Origin: JALOAT01 sp050179875
Lineage (GTDB): Bacteria; Pseudomonadota; Gammaproteobacteria; Thiohalomonadales; Thiohalomonadaceae
DNA length: 42,334 bases
NCBI GenBank assembly: GCA_050179875.1
Contig: JBFXES010000008.1
Span: 1-42,334, forward strand
Direction of reading: 5' to 3'
In this document: positions 23,908-35,100 of the stretch, one piece after another
How the letters are laid out: every line of letters starts with the position of its first letter
How positions within the stretch are numbered: position 1 is the stretch's first letter
Translations under genes and position numbers: made by a program
The notes under the pieces: generated by a model
Seen by the model: the letters and a program-made list of their open reading frames with translations, nothing else
Databases searched by the model: none
Told to the model about the DNA's origin: nothing

Positions 23908-24360
23908 ATGAGCCAGTCCCTGAAGCAGCGCATCGACGAGGAAATCAAGGCGGCGATGCGCGCCAAGGACAAGGACCGGCTCGGGACCCTGCGCCTCGTC
24001 TCCGCTGCCATCAAGCAGCGCGAGGTGGACGAGCGCATCACCCTGGACGACACCCAGGTGCTGGCCGTGCTCGACAAGATGATCAAGCAGCGCCGTGACT
24101 CGGTGGAGCAGTACCGCAAGGGCGGCCGCGAGGAGCTGGCGCAGCGCGAGGAGTTCGAGATCAAGATCATCCAGGAATTCATGCCCGCGGCGCTCAGCGA
24201 CGCGGAGCTGGATGCCCTGGTGGCGGAGGCGGTGGCCGCAAGCGGTGCCGCCTCGATCAAGGACATGGGCAAGGTCATGGCCCTGCTCAGGCCCAAGGTT
24301 CAGGGCCGCGCCGACATGGGTGCGGTCAGCGCCAGAATCAAAGCCCGGCTGCCGGCCTGA
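23908..24360 (+). CDS. GatB/YqeY domain-containing protein
   Basis: The 150-residue YqeY-family protein has an N-terminal helical part (SLKQRIDEEIKAAMRAKDKDRLGTLRLV) and a C-terminal domain resembling the tail of the amidotransferase subunit GatB (AASIKDMGKVMALLRPKVQGRADMGAVS). GatB-tail domains contact tRNA, but the function of stand-alone YqeY is not established. The AACTCCTGAGGCG preceding the ATG provides a GAGG ribosome site. It sits between rpsU and dnaG with short gaps (43 and 38 nt), an arrangement seen in many non-enteric gammaproteobacteria. Confidence 0.93.
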   Translation: MSQSLKQRIDEEIKAAMRAKDKDRLGTLRLVSAAIKQREVDERITLDDTQVLAVLDKMIKQRRDSVEQYRKGGREELAQREEFEIKIIQEFMPAALSDAELDALVAEAVAASGAASIKDMGKVMALLRPKVQGRADMGAVSARIKARLPA

Positions 24361-24398
24361 CGGCCGCACGCCCCGGCCCGCAGCGCATAATCGGGGCC

Positions 24399-26219
24399 AT
24401 GGGCAGAATCCCCCAGGATTTCATTGACGATCTGCTGTCCCGCGTCGACATCGTCGAGGTGGTGGACACGCGCGTGCCCCTGAAAAAGGCCGGGCGCGAA
24501 TTCGTCGCCTGCTGTCCCTTCCACAACGAGAAGACGCCCTCGTTCACCGTCAGCCCGACCAAGCAGTTCTATCACTGCTTCGGCTGTGGCGCCCACGGCA
24601 ATGCCATCGGCTTCCTCATGGCCTACGAGCACCTGGAGTTCGTGGACGCCATCGAGACCCTGGCGGCCGGACTGGGCCTCACCGTACCGCGCGAGGGACC
24701 GGAGCCGCGGGCGGGCAGTGAGCGGCGCAAGGACAACCAGGCCCTGTACGACCTGCTCGAGGACGCGGGCGCCTGGTTCCGGCAACAGCTGCGCCAGCAC
24801 CCCGAACGCGCGCGCGCGGTCGACTACCTCAAACGCCGCGGCCTCTCCGGGGAGATCGCACGCGACTTCGGCATCGGCTATGCGCCGCCCGGCTGGCAAC
24901 ACCTCATCGAGGCCTTCAGGGCCCATCCTGCGAAGGGGCGGCTGGCCGAGGCGGGTCTCATCATCGAGTCGGAAGGCAAGCGCTATGACCGCTTCCGCGA
25001 CCGCATCATGTTTCCCATCCGCGACAGCCGCGGGCGCTACATCGGCTTCGGCGGCCGGGTGCTGGGAGACGAGACGCCGAAATACCTGAACTCACCGGAG
25101 ACCCCGGTGTTTCACAAGGGCCGCGAGCTCTACGGCTTCTTCGAGGCCCGCCAGGCCCTCCGGGACCTCAGCCGGATCCTGGTGGTCGAAGGCTACATGG
25201 ACGTAGTGGCGCTGGCCCAGTACGGCATCCGCTATGCGGTCGCCACCCTGGGCACGGCGGTCACCCGCGAGCATCTGGAACGGCTGTTCCGCACCACCCA
25301 GGAAGTGGTGTTCTGCTTCGACGGCGACCGCGCGGGGCGCGACGCCGCGTGGCGCGGGCTGGAAAACGCCCTGCCCCTCATGCGCGAGGGTTATCAGGTG
25401 CGCTTCATGTTCCTGCCCGAGGGTGAGGACCCGGATTCCCTGGTACGCAAGATCGGCAGGGAGGCCTTCGAAGCGGGTTTGGGCAAGGCCATCCCCCTGT
25501 CCCAGTTTTTCATCGATCAGCTGCGGCAGGAGGTGGACCTGGGCAGCCTGGACGGTCGCGCACAGCTGGTGGAAAAGGTCCGCCCGCTGCTGGCTGCCGT
25601 GCCGGAAGGCATTTACCGGCATCTGCTGCTGGAACGCCTGGCGGAATTCGCCCGCGTCGCCCCCGATCAGCTCGGCGCGCTGCTGGAAGGCCGCGAGCCC
25701 GTGCGCCCGCAACGGGCAGCCGCGCCGCAACGCCCGGGCCGGTTCCAGGACCGGCCGGGCAGGGCACAAGGCCAGCCCCAGCCGGCCATGCGCCAGGGAC
25801 GCAGCGCGCCTTCGGCGGTGCGCCACGCCCTGTCCCGGCTCGTGCAGGAACCGGGGCTGGCCGCCAAGGCCGGCGATCCGGCGCGCTTCAGCGGCCTGCG
25901 TCTGCCCGGCGTGCGCCTGCTCGCCGAGCTCATCACGCTGCTGCAACGCAAGCCCGGCCTGAGCTGGGGCGCGGTCCTCGAGCACTGGCGCGGCACCGAC
26001 GAGGGCCGGCACCTGGCCCGGCTTGCCGCCGAGGAACCGCTCATCGAGGAACCCGAACTGCTGGAACACGAGTTCGTGGGCGCACTGCACATCCTGGAAC
26101 GGGAATTCCTGCGCCAGCGCCGGGAGGAACTGGAGGAGCGCTTCAAGTATCTCAGTGAGGCGGAAAAGCTCGAACTGAATCAGATCCTGATTCGCGAGCG
26201 CTCGCTGCGGAACGCCTGA
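24399..26219 (+). CDS. dnaG: DNA primase DnaG
   Basis: DnaG makes the RNA primers for lagging-strand synthesis. The 606-residue protein has the N-terminal CHC2 zinc domain with C39, H42, C60 and C63 (ACCPFHNEKTPSF, FYHCFGCGAHGN). The TOPRIM core has the catalytic Glu in LVVEGYMDVVALAQYG and the DxD-type residues in FCFDGDRAGRDAAWRG. A flexible Arg/Pro/Gln-rich linker (about 430-465) leads to the C-terminal DnaB-binding domain. The ATG at 24399 begins with IPQDFIDDLLSRVDIVEVV, the usual start. All functional regions appear intact. Confidence 0.97.
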   Translation: MGRIPQDFIDDLLSRVDIVEVVDTRVPLKKAGREFVACCPFHNEKTPSFTVSPTKQFYHCFGCGAHGNAIGFLMAYEHLEFVDAIETLAAGLGLTVPREGPEPRAGSERRKDNQALYDLLEDAGAWFRQQLRQHPERARAVDYLKRRGLSGEIARDFGIGYAPPGWQHLIEAFRAHPAKGRLAEAGLIIESEGKRYDRFRDRIMFPIRDSRGRYIGFGGRVLGDETPKYLNSPETPVFHKGRELYGFFEARQALRDLSRILVVEGYMDVVALAQYGIRYAVATLGTAVTREHLERLFRTTQEVVFCFDGDRAGRDAAWRGLENALPLMREGYQVRFMFLPEGEDPDSLVRKIGREAFEAGLGKAIPLSQFFIDQLRQEVDLGSLDGRAQLVEKVRPLLAAVPEGIYRHLLLERLAEFARVAPDQLGALLEGREPVRPQRAAAPQRPGRFQDRPGRAQGQPQPAMRQGRSAPSAVRHALSRLVQEPGLAAKAGDPARFSGLRLPGVRLLAELITLLQRKPGLSWGAVLEHWRGTDEGRHLARLAAEEPLIEEPELLEHEFVGALHILEREFLRQRREELEERFKYLSEAEKLELNQILIRERSLRNA

Positions 26220-26489
26220 ATGCGGTCGGCCCGAAGTGCGTCGGCCTGCACGTTTTCCGGCGCAGCGGCTAAACCGAGACGCGGTTCGTGCCGACGAAAT
26301 ATTGGCCGGTTTTTCATTGAACTGACCCGAAAGCGCCCGCATCTAACTACCGGCACGCTTGCGGTGTTCGCCGCGATGCCGGGCAGGAGCCCCTCATGAA
26401 AACCCTGTCGGACAGGCGTTTAGTCGCCTTCCGGGAAACGACCATAGCGAATTCCATGGCCTTTGCCTCGCAAACTGGCAGGGGTCGTC

Positions 26490-26495
26490 TATACT
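26490..26495 (+). promoter_or_regulatory. Candidate -10 element of an rpoD promoter in the dnaG-rpoD gap
   Basis: TATACT lies 52 nt upstream of the rpoD ATG; the -35 region is poor (TCGCAA or CTCGCA at the right distance). The rest of the 328-bp gap (26220-26547) shows no gene. An open frame runs in phase with rpoD from 26359, but the extra residues do not resemble RpoD and I treat it as leader. A small AACCG/CGGTT hairpin near 26272-26286 lacks a T-run. Confidence 0.4.
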
Positions 26496-26547
26496 ATTGC
26501 GATCTTTTTGGCCGCCGGGCCGTACCACCGCGAGTAACGCCGAGATG

Positions 26548-28395
<1,848 letters not shown>

Positions 28396-28425
28396 TCCTC
28401 CCGCCCGCGCCAGCGGGTATACTCA

Positions 28426-28456
28426 AGCGCCCGGGCAAACCCCGGGCGCTTTCGTT
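28426..28456 (+). terminator. Terminator-like hairpin between rpoD and tRNA
   Basis: A perfect 10-bp stem AGCGCCCGGG/CCCGGGCGCT (28426-28435 with 28441-28450), loop CAAAC, is followed by TTCGTTT. The broken T-run makes it a moderate terminator. A TATACT at 28418-28423 immediately before could alternatively be the -10 of a promoter for the tRNA, placing the hairpin in its leader. Confidence 0.6.
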
Positions 28457-28458
28457 TC

Positions 28459-28534
28459 GGGCCTATAGCTCAATGGTCAGAGCAGGGGACTCATAATCCC
28501 TTGGTTCCAGGTTCGAGTCCTGGTGGGCCCACCA
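28459..28534 (+). tRNA. ileX: tRNA-Ile2 (anticodon CAT, lysidine type)
   Basis: A complete 76-nt cloverleaf: acceptor stem GGGCCTA/TGGGCCC (one G-U pair), D-arm AGCTCAATGGTCAGAGC, and anticodon stem-loop GGGGA-CTCATAA-TCCCT with anticodon CAT. The T-arm is CCAGG-TTCGAGT-CCTGG, and CCA is encoded. CAT is shared by Met and Ile2 tRNAs. I assign Ile2 because the run AGAGCAGGxGACTCATAATC and the position just after rpoD match E. coli ileX. It would read AUA after TilS converts C34 to lysidine; an elongator Met identity remains possible. Confidence 0.8.
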
Positions 28535-28576
28535 CCTGCCCCCTCGCGATAATCCACACCGCCGCCATGCGGCTCA

Positions 28577-29713
28577 TTACGCCTCGGCGCCCTGTTCCTC
28601 TTCCGTCGCTTCCAGGCTCAGGGTCAGACCGGAAGTGACCGGACCGTCGGCGGCCTTTTCCGAGAGGTTGATGCGCAACCTGAGATTGTTGGGCGAATCG
28701 GCATTCTTGAGGGCTTCATCGAGGCTGATGCGGCCTTCCTTGTAGAGATGGAACAGTGCGCCGTCGAAGGTGCGCATGCCCAGGTTCTCCGACTTCTCCA
28801 TCACTTCCTTGATGGCGTGCAGATCGCCGCGGCGGATGAGTTCCTTCACCGTGGAGGAACCCAGCAGTACTTCCACGGCGGCGCAACGCTTGCCGTCCAC
28901 GGTGGGCACGAGGCGCTGCGAAACGAAGGCGCGCAGGTTGTTGGACAGGTCGTTGAGCAGTTGCGGGCGGCGCTCTTCGGGGAAGAAGTTGATGATGCGA
29001 TCGAGCGCCTGGTTTGCGTTGTTGGCGTGCAGGGTGGAAATGGCGAGATGGCCGGTCTCGGCGAAGGCGAGGGCATGTTCCATGGTCTCGCGGTCGCGGA
29101 TCTCGCCGATGAGGATCACGTCGGGGGCCTGGCGCAGGGTGTTCTTGAGGGCGTCGGCGAAACTGAGCGTGTCCACGCCGACTTCACGCTGGTTGACGAT
29201 GCTCTTCTTGTGCGGATGCACGTACTCGATGGGGTCTTCGATGGTGATGATGTGGCCGCCGGCGTTGCTGTTGCGGTAGTCGATGAGGGCCGCCAGGGAG
29301 GTGGACTTGCCGGAACCGGTCCCGCCCACGAACAGGATCAGGCCGCGCTTCTCCATGATGACCTTGGGCAGCACCTCGGGCAGGTTCAGGTCCTGGAGTC
29401 TGGGGATGTCCGTCTTGATGTTGCGCACCACCATGGACACTTCGTTGCGCTGGCGGAACATGTTCACGCGGAAGCGGCCCACGCCCGATTCTGAGATGGC
29501 GAGGTTCATTTCCAGCTTCTGCTCGAATTCCTTCACCTGTTCGGGTGAAAGGATGGAATAGGCTATTTCCCTCACCTTGCCCGGCGGGAGCGATATCTTC
29601 TCCAGGGGCTTCAGCACGCCATGGAACTTGGCGCAAGGTGGCGCGCCGGTGCTGAGGTAAAGGTCGGAACCATCCTTCAGGGCGAGGATCTTCAGGTAGT
29701 CTTTGAAATCCAT
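28577..29713 (-). CDS. pilU: Type IV pilus retraction ATPase, PilU-like
   Basis: This is a hexameric secretion-type ATPase powering pilus retraction at the cytoplasmic face of the inner membrane. The 378-residue protein has Walker A GGTGSGKST (130-138), the Asp box with HIITIEDPIEYVH (154-166), Walker B DVILIGEIRD (198-207) and the His box HLAISTLHANNANQALDRI. The start DFKDYLKILALKDGSDLYLSTGAPP and the KRGLILFVGGTG run are more like PilU than PilT. PilU usually needs PilT and often sits next to it, but no pilT is seen here. The C-terminal tail is acidic. The start at 29713 lies 2 nt after the SRPBCC stop; upstream in-frame residues are unlike PilU. Confidence 0.9.
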   Translation of the reverse strand: MDFKDYLKILALKDGSDLYLSTGAPPCAKFHGVLKPLEKISLPPGKVREIAYSILSPEQVKEFEQKLEMNLAISESGVGRFRVNMFRQRNEVSMVVRNIKTDIPRLQDLNLPEVLPKVIMEKRGLILFVGGTGSGKSTSLAALIDYRNSNAGGHIITIEDPIEYVHPHKKSIVNQREVGVDTLSFADALKNTLRQAPDVILIGEIRDRETMEHALAFAETGHLAISTLHANNANQALDRIINFFPEERRPQLLNDLSNNLRAFVSQRLVPTVDGKRCAAVEVLLGSSTVKELIRRGDLHAIKEVMEKSENLGMRTFDGALFHLYKEGRISLDEALKNADSPNNLRLRINLSEKAADGPVTSGLTLSLEATEEEQGAEA

Positions 29714-29715
29714 GA

Positions 29716-30168
29716 TCAGGCGTGTTGTTGTTGTCGTTCTTCGGCGTGGGCCTTGAGGGCCGCGTTGGTCATCATCAGGCCGCGGCGCATGCGCGTGCGA
29801 ATCGAAGGCCAGGCGAATGCGCACAGCAGACCCGAATAGCGCTTGCGCTGCACGACCTGGGTGCGGCGGTCGTCCAGGGGAATGAGCAAGAAGGCGTGTT
29901 CGCCGTCAAGGATGCCGGGGAAGATCCGGTGCCCGAACCAGGCGATCTCGCGTTCCTCATGGATGCGCGTGATGCGCGTGCGCTCCCGCCACGGGCGGCT
30001 GCCCGGCAGGTGGTGGGTGATGATCAGGTGTTCGCCCTGGCCGGGCGTTCCGCTCACTTCGCGCAGGAAAGGATTCCATGCGGGATAGGAAGGGAAATCG
30101 CAAAGCGTGCGCCACAGGCGTTCCGCGGGCGCGTTGATCACGATCTGGGTGACGATGTCGTGCCCCAT
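29716..30168 (-). CDS. SRPBCC-family (START-like) lipid-binding-fold protein
   Basis: The 150-residue protein of the polyketide cyclase/SRPBCC type begins IVTQIVINAPAERLWRTLCDF with the helix-grip fold pattern. PAWNPFLREVSG, a central beta-rich segment and the final amphipathic helix (IRTRMRRGLMMTNAALKAHAEE) follow. Such folds bind hydrophobic ligands; no specific ligand can be named. Its ATG overlaps the stop of the PhnD-like gene (TGATG), and its own stop is 2 nt from the pilU start. All three are therefore tightly coupled. No signal peptide is seen, so it is probably cytoplasmic. Confidence 0.82.
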   Translation of the reverse strand: MGHDIVTQIVINAPAERLWRTLCDFPSYPAWNPFLREVSGTPGQGEHLIITHHLPGSRPWRERTRITRIHEEREIAWFGHRIFPGILDGEHAFLLIPLDDRRTQVVQRKRYSGLLCAFAWPSIRTRMRRGLMMTNAALKAHAEERQQQHA

Positions 30169-30976
30169 CAGTCGAATCCCCAGAGCGGTGCCAGCAGCCT
30201 GGTCATGCCCGCATATTCCGCCGGGTCTGCGGGTACGAAGCGTTCGTGCTTGAACGCCTTGAGCAGGCGGGCGGCGGCCTTGGTGCCTTCGTCGCTGAGC
30301 AGGGCTTCGGCGATCCTGGCGCGAATCTCCGGCTCCACCTCCGACGAGATGCTGAGCGTGCGCTCCGGGTAGCCGTGCTCCGGCACGGGCAAGGTCCTGA
30401 GCCCGGACTTGTCGAGCTTGTCCCAGGGTTCCTGACGCAGCACGGCGGCCTCGCCCCGCCCTTCGCGCAGGCAGCCCACCAGTGCGGGCAGACCCTTTAC
30501 CGGCACGAGTTCGGGCTGCCGCGCGGGATTGGGAAAGTGGCTCAGAAAAATCATCGCCAGCATGTTGGGCGACGGAAAGGCGCAGACGCGGCGTCCAGAC
30601 GCGAGGGCGTCGAGCGAGCGGGGCTGCCGTCCTCGTCGCGCACCGCGACCACGATTTGAATATTCCCCGGCAGCCGCACCAGCGGCACGTGCCCCAGCCG
30701 TTCCATGCGCCAGCTCACCAGATGCGGTCCATCGAATGCCAGGTCGTACGCGCCCTGGCGCATGCGATTGGTGTAATCCACGTAATTCACGGCGGATTCC
30801 ATCACCACTTTCTTGCCGCTCGCCCTGGCGATGAGTTCGAGGATGGGTTGGTAGAAGCTGTTCACCTCGCCGGACTGTTCCGTAGGCGCGGAGGCGAACA
30901 CCAAGGTATCCTTGGCCAGCGCATGCGCACTCATCGTCATGAGCAGCACGAACGGGAGAAACGAGAAGGCTTTCAT
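30168..30976 (-). pseudogene. PhnD-like substrate-binding protein, broken by a single-base frameshift
   Basis: This is a periplasmic binding protein of the phosphate/phosphonate (PhnD) ABC-transporter type, about 269 residues if the frame is restored. The N-terminal part has a signal peptide (MKAFSFLPFVLLMTMSAHALA), then LVFASAPTEQSGEV and the ligand-lobe run YDLAFDGPHLVSWRM. It then shifts out of frame near residue 118 and stops at 30551. The remainder, from SLDALASGRRVCAFPSPNML to the end at 30168, continues in another frame. The change is explained by one missing base at the C4 run (G4 at 30620-30623 on the plus strand): five would restore one frame. It could be a real lesion or a sequencing error. 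No ABC permease or ATPase is adjacent, so the protein may have been a stand-alone sensor-type binding protein. Confidence 0.85.
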
Positions 30977-31020
30977 GGTGGATTCGGCTCATCCTTATAG
31001 ACTTGTGGCTCGCTTCCGGT

Positions 31021-31048
31021 TTGCAGCTCAGATGGTGCCGTCTGTAAT
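31021..31048 (+). promoter_or_regulatory. Candidate promoter of the RND efflux operon
   Basis: TTGCAG (31021-31026) and TGTAAT (31043-31048) are separated by 16 nt, with the -10 ending 40 nt before the adaptor ATG. It lies in the divergent region shared with the PhnD-like gene. No operator palindrome was recognised. Confidence 0.4.
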
Positions 31049-31088
31049 CTCCCGTTGCAACTCCAAGGCACGTCAGCACCCGACATCC

Positions 31089-32123
31089 ATGCGCGCGTTC
31101 TTCCATTCCTGTCTGGCCCTGGTCCTGCTGGCGCTGGCCGCCTGCGGCCAGCAGCCGCCTGCCGCACAGGATCTTCCCCAACGCCTGCATCTGGTGGAAA
31201 CCGCCGCGGCCGTCCAGGGCAGCCACGGCGCTGCGCTGGAGCGCATTGGCACCTTGCGCGCGCTGCGCGAGATCCGCGTGCTGATGCGCGAGGAAGGGCG
31301 TCTCCTGGAGCTGCCCTACCACGAAGGCGACCGTGTGGCCAAAGGGGCCCTGCTCGCGCGTCTCGACGACGCCCTGCTCGCCGCCGAACTGCGCAAGGCC
31401 GAGGCACAGCTGCGCCAGGACGAGGACAACCTGAAGCGCATCGAGCGCCTGCAGGCCAAGGGCCTGGTCTCGGAGGACGAACTCAGCCGCGCCCGCGCTG
31501 GCGCGGAGATCGCCAAGGCCGAAGCGGAGCTGTTGCGCGTTCGTCTCGGCTTCACACGCGTCACGGCGCCGTTCGCGGGTGTGATCAGCGCGCGCCTGGC
31601 GGAACCGGGCGATGTGGTGCAGCGCTTCGGCCATGTGCTGACCCTGACCGACCCGGATTCGCTGGTGACGGAGGTCCCGGTTTCCGAACTGCTGCTGCCG
31701 GACCTGAAAGTAGGCGATCCCGTGGAGATGCGCATCGACGCCCTGGGTCCGCGCCCCCTGGAAGGAAAGGTCCTGCGCATCCATCCCAACGTGGATCCCG
31801 CGACGCGCCAAGGCACGGTGGAGGTGGCCCTCGACCCGGCACCGCCGGGTGCAGGCCCCGGACAACTGGCGCGCCTGCGCATCCATGCCCGCCGCGCCGA
31901 GCGCCTTACGGTGCCGTTCGCGGCGCTGCAGCGTGATGGCCAGGGCGAATTCGTGTTCCGGGTGGAGGATCACGTGGCGCGCCGCACACCGGTGGTGAGC
32001 GGCCTGCAACTGGGCGATGCCGTGGAGATTGTCTCCGGCCTCAGCCAGGGCGACCGCGTGGTGGTACGCGGCTTTCTCAACCTCACGGACGGCAAGGGCG
32101 TGAAAGTGGTGGACACGCCATGA
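31089..32123 (+). CDS. RND efflux periplasmic adaptor (membrane fusion) lipoprotein
   Basis: The 344-residue membrane-fusion protein has a lipoprotein signal (MRAFFHSCLALVLLALAACG, lipobox LAAC with the lipidated Cys at 19). It probably sits on the inner membrane linking the RND pump to an outer-membrane channel. Domains in order are the first lipoyl half (EIRVLMREEGRLLELPYHEGDRV), an alpha hairpin (about 95-150, with KAEAQLRQDEDNLKRIERLQ), the second lipoyl half (TAPFAGVISARLAEPGDVV), a beta-barrel and a membrane-proximal domain ending DRVVVRGFLNLTDG. The short hairpin fits a small adaptor. Its stop overlaps the pump start (ATGA). No outer-membrane TolC-type gene is adjacent. Confidence 0.92.
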   Translation: MRAFFHSCLALVLLALAACGQQPPAAQDLPQRLHLVETAAAVQGSHGAALERIGTLRALREIRVLMREEGRLLELPYHEGDRVAKGALLARLDDALLAAELRKAEAQLRQDEDNLKRIERLQAKGLVSEDELSRARAGAEIAKAEAELLRVRLGFTRVTAPFAGVISARLAEPGDVVQRFGHVLTLTDPDSLVTEVPVSELLLPDLKVGDPVEMRIDALGPRPLEGKVLRIHPNVDPATRQGTVEVALDPAPPGAGPGQLARLRIHARRAERLTVPFAALQRDGQGEFVFRVEDHVARRTPVVSGLQLGDAVEIVSGLSQGDRVVVRGFLNLTDGKGVKVVDTP

Positions 32124-35100
32124 AGGGCTACGGTCACGGGGGCGGGCCCGCGGCCTGGTCCATCCGCCATCCGATCGGCGTGAGCATGATCGCCCTGGCG
32201 GTGGTCGTCCTTGGCCTGTTCGCCTTCGTACGCCTGTCGGTCGATCTCCTGCCCAACATCATCTATCCCGAGATTCGTGTGAGCGTCACGAATCCCGGCG
32301 TACCCGCGCGCATCATGGAAGACCAGGTGACGCGTCACCTCGAGGAGCAGCTGGCGGTCACCGAAAACAGCATCGCCATCCAGTCGCGCAGCAGCGAAGG
32401 ACGGTCCAGCATCGATCTGTCCTTTGCCTACGGCACCGATATCGACGTGGCCCTGCGCGATGCCAGCACCCGTCTTGACCGTGCGCGGCGCCTGCTGCCC
32501 GAGGACATCGATCCCCCCACCATTTTCAAGCGCGACCCCTCCCAGATCGCCGTCATCGAGTTCGTGGTGAGTTCACCGCTGCGCGATCCCGCGGCGCTGC
32601 GCACCTGGGTGGATTACGACTTTTCCAAGCAGTTCCTGAACCTCCCGGGCGTGGCGGCCGTGGAAGTGGGCGGCGGCGTGGAGCGGGAGATCCAGGTGTT
32701 GCCGGATCAGCAGCGCCTGGCCGCCATGCGCCTCACCCTCGAGGACGTGGTGCGCGCCCTCGAAGAAAGCAACAGCGAGACCGCCGTGGGACGCCTGACG
32801 CTCCCGGGCCGCGAGCTGAGCGGGCGCACCACAGGACGTTTCACCTCGGTGGACGACATCCGTTTCCTGCCGCTGCGCCTCGCTGACGGCACCACCGTGG
32901 CCCTGGGCGAACTGTGCGAGGTGCGTGACACCCACGCGGACCAGCGTGTGCTGGTGCGCCTCGACCGTATCCCCGGCGTAAAGATCTCGGTGCAGAAGCA
33001 ACCCAGCGCCAACACCGTGGACGTGGTGGATGCGGTCAACGCGCGGCTGGAATGGCTGCGCGAGCAGAAGCTCATCCCGGACGACGTGGAGGTCATGCCC
33101 GTGGCCGATCAGTCGGTGTACGTGCGCAGCGCCCTAGACAACGCCACGGGCGCGGCGCTGAGCGGCATGATCCTGGCCATGCTGGTGGTGTACGTATTCC
33201 TCGGCGACCTGCGCCGCACCCTCATCATCGGCTCGGCCATTCCCATTGCGGTCATGGTCACCTTCACGCTCATGAGCCTGGGCGGGCTCACCTTCAACAT
33301 CATGACCCTGGGCGGGCTGGCGCTGGGCATCGGCATGCTGGTAGACAACACCATCGTCATGCTGGAGAACGTGTACCGCCATCAGCGCAAGGGCGAGGAA
33401 CCGGTGACCGCCGGCACCACCGCCGCCGCAGAAATCACCAGCGCCCTCGTCGCCTCCACCACCACCAATCTGGCCGCGGTCCTGCCCTTCCTGTTCATCG
33501 GCGGTCTGGTGGGGCTGTTGTTCCGCGAACTCATTTTCACCATCTCCGCCGCCATCGTGGCATCCCTGGCCGTGGCCATCACCCTGGTGCCGGCCTGGGG
33601 CGTGCATGTGCGCGTGCAGGGCAGGCAGCGGGCGCCCGCAGACCGCCTGGTGCACTGGCTCCAGGACCGCTACGGCGCGCTGGTGAATACCTTGCTCACG
33701 CGCAGGCCCCTGCGTGTCGGCACGGTCGTGGCGCTGGTCGGTGCGCTCGGCGCCAGCGTGCCCGTGTTCCTGTACGGCAAGCAGGATTTCCTACCGCAAA
33801 TGGACACGGGCGAGATCTCCGTGAGCATCAATGCGGATCCGGGCATCGACCTTCCCGACATGGACCGGCGCGTCGCCATGCTGGAAGAGCTGTTCCGCAC
33901 CCAGCCCGAGGTGCGCACCGTATTCGCCACCGTGGGCGGTTCCGTGTACGGCCGCAACCAGGTGGAAAGCAGCAACCGCAGCTCGCTGACCGTGCAACTG
34001 GTCCCGCGCGAGCAGCGTGAGGTTAGCGCCGAGCAGTGGATCCGTCGCATGCAGGCGCAGATCGCCGAACGCGAATTTGCCGGCATGGAGGTGCGCATGC
34101 GCCAGCGTGGCGTCCGCGGCATCCGCGTCGGGCGTGGCGACGACGACATCAGCGTGCGCGTGCAGGGCCCGGATCTCGACTCGCTCAGCGAGATCGCCGA
34201 CCGAGCGGTGGCGCGGCTGCGCGACATCCCCGGACTCAGCAACCTCACCCATTCCGCCGAGGAGCGGCGCCAGGAACTGAACGTGGTGGTGGATCGCGCG
34301 CGCGCGGCGGCGCTGGGCCTGGATCCGCAGTCGGTGGGACTTGCCGTTCGCCGCGCCCTGGATGGCGAGGAAGTGACCGAACTGTTCGAGGGGGATCGCA
34401 GCTTCACCGTACGGCTGCGCCTGCCCCGGGGCGAGGTGACCTCGCCCCTGGCCATCGAACAGGTGATCATCGCCAGCCATGCGAACGGCCGCGCCATACG
34501 CCTGGGCGAGGTCGCCAACATCGTGCTCGGGGCATCGCCTGCTGAGATCATGCGCGACGGCCAGCGGCGCATCGTGGAGATCACGGCCACCCTCGGCGAC
34601 GATCTGGACCTGGCCAGCGCCAACAAGGTGATCAAGGCGCGGCTCGCCGGGCTGGAACTGCCGCCGGGCTATGCCATCTACGACGGCGGCGGCGTGGAGG
34701 CGCTGCAGAAGGGCACGGAACTCGGGCGCATTCTGCTCGGCTTGGCGGTTTTCCTGGTGTTCGTGGTGCTGGCGGTGCAGTACGAATCGGTGCGCAACCC
34801 GGTGGTGATCCTGCTGTCCGTGCCCTTCGCGGCATCGGGCGTGGCGCTCAGCCTGGTGCTCACCGGACTGCCGCTGTCCATGCCTGTGTGGCTCGGCCTC
34901 ATCATGCTCACGGGCATCGTGGTGAACAACGCCATCCTGCTGGTGGAGTACGTGGAGCTTGCGCGGGGACGGGGCCTCGCCCGCGACGCGGCCATCGTCG
35001 ATGCGGCACGGCTGCGCCTGCGTCCCATCCTGATGACCACCCTCACCACGGTCATGGGCATGCTGCCCCTGGCGCTGGGGTGGGGTGAAGGCGCGGAGAT

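Noticed and set aside
26359..26547. N-terminal extension of RpoD in frame
   Set aside because: The extra 63 residues do not resemble sigma-70 and include the TATACT promoter candidate; the family start is at 26548.
28459..28534. tRNA-Met (CAT) identity
   Set aside because: The anticodon alone allows it, but the anticodon-arm context and synteny after rpoD match tRNA-Ile2; kept as an alternative only.
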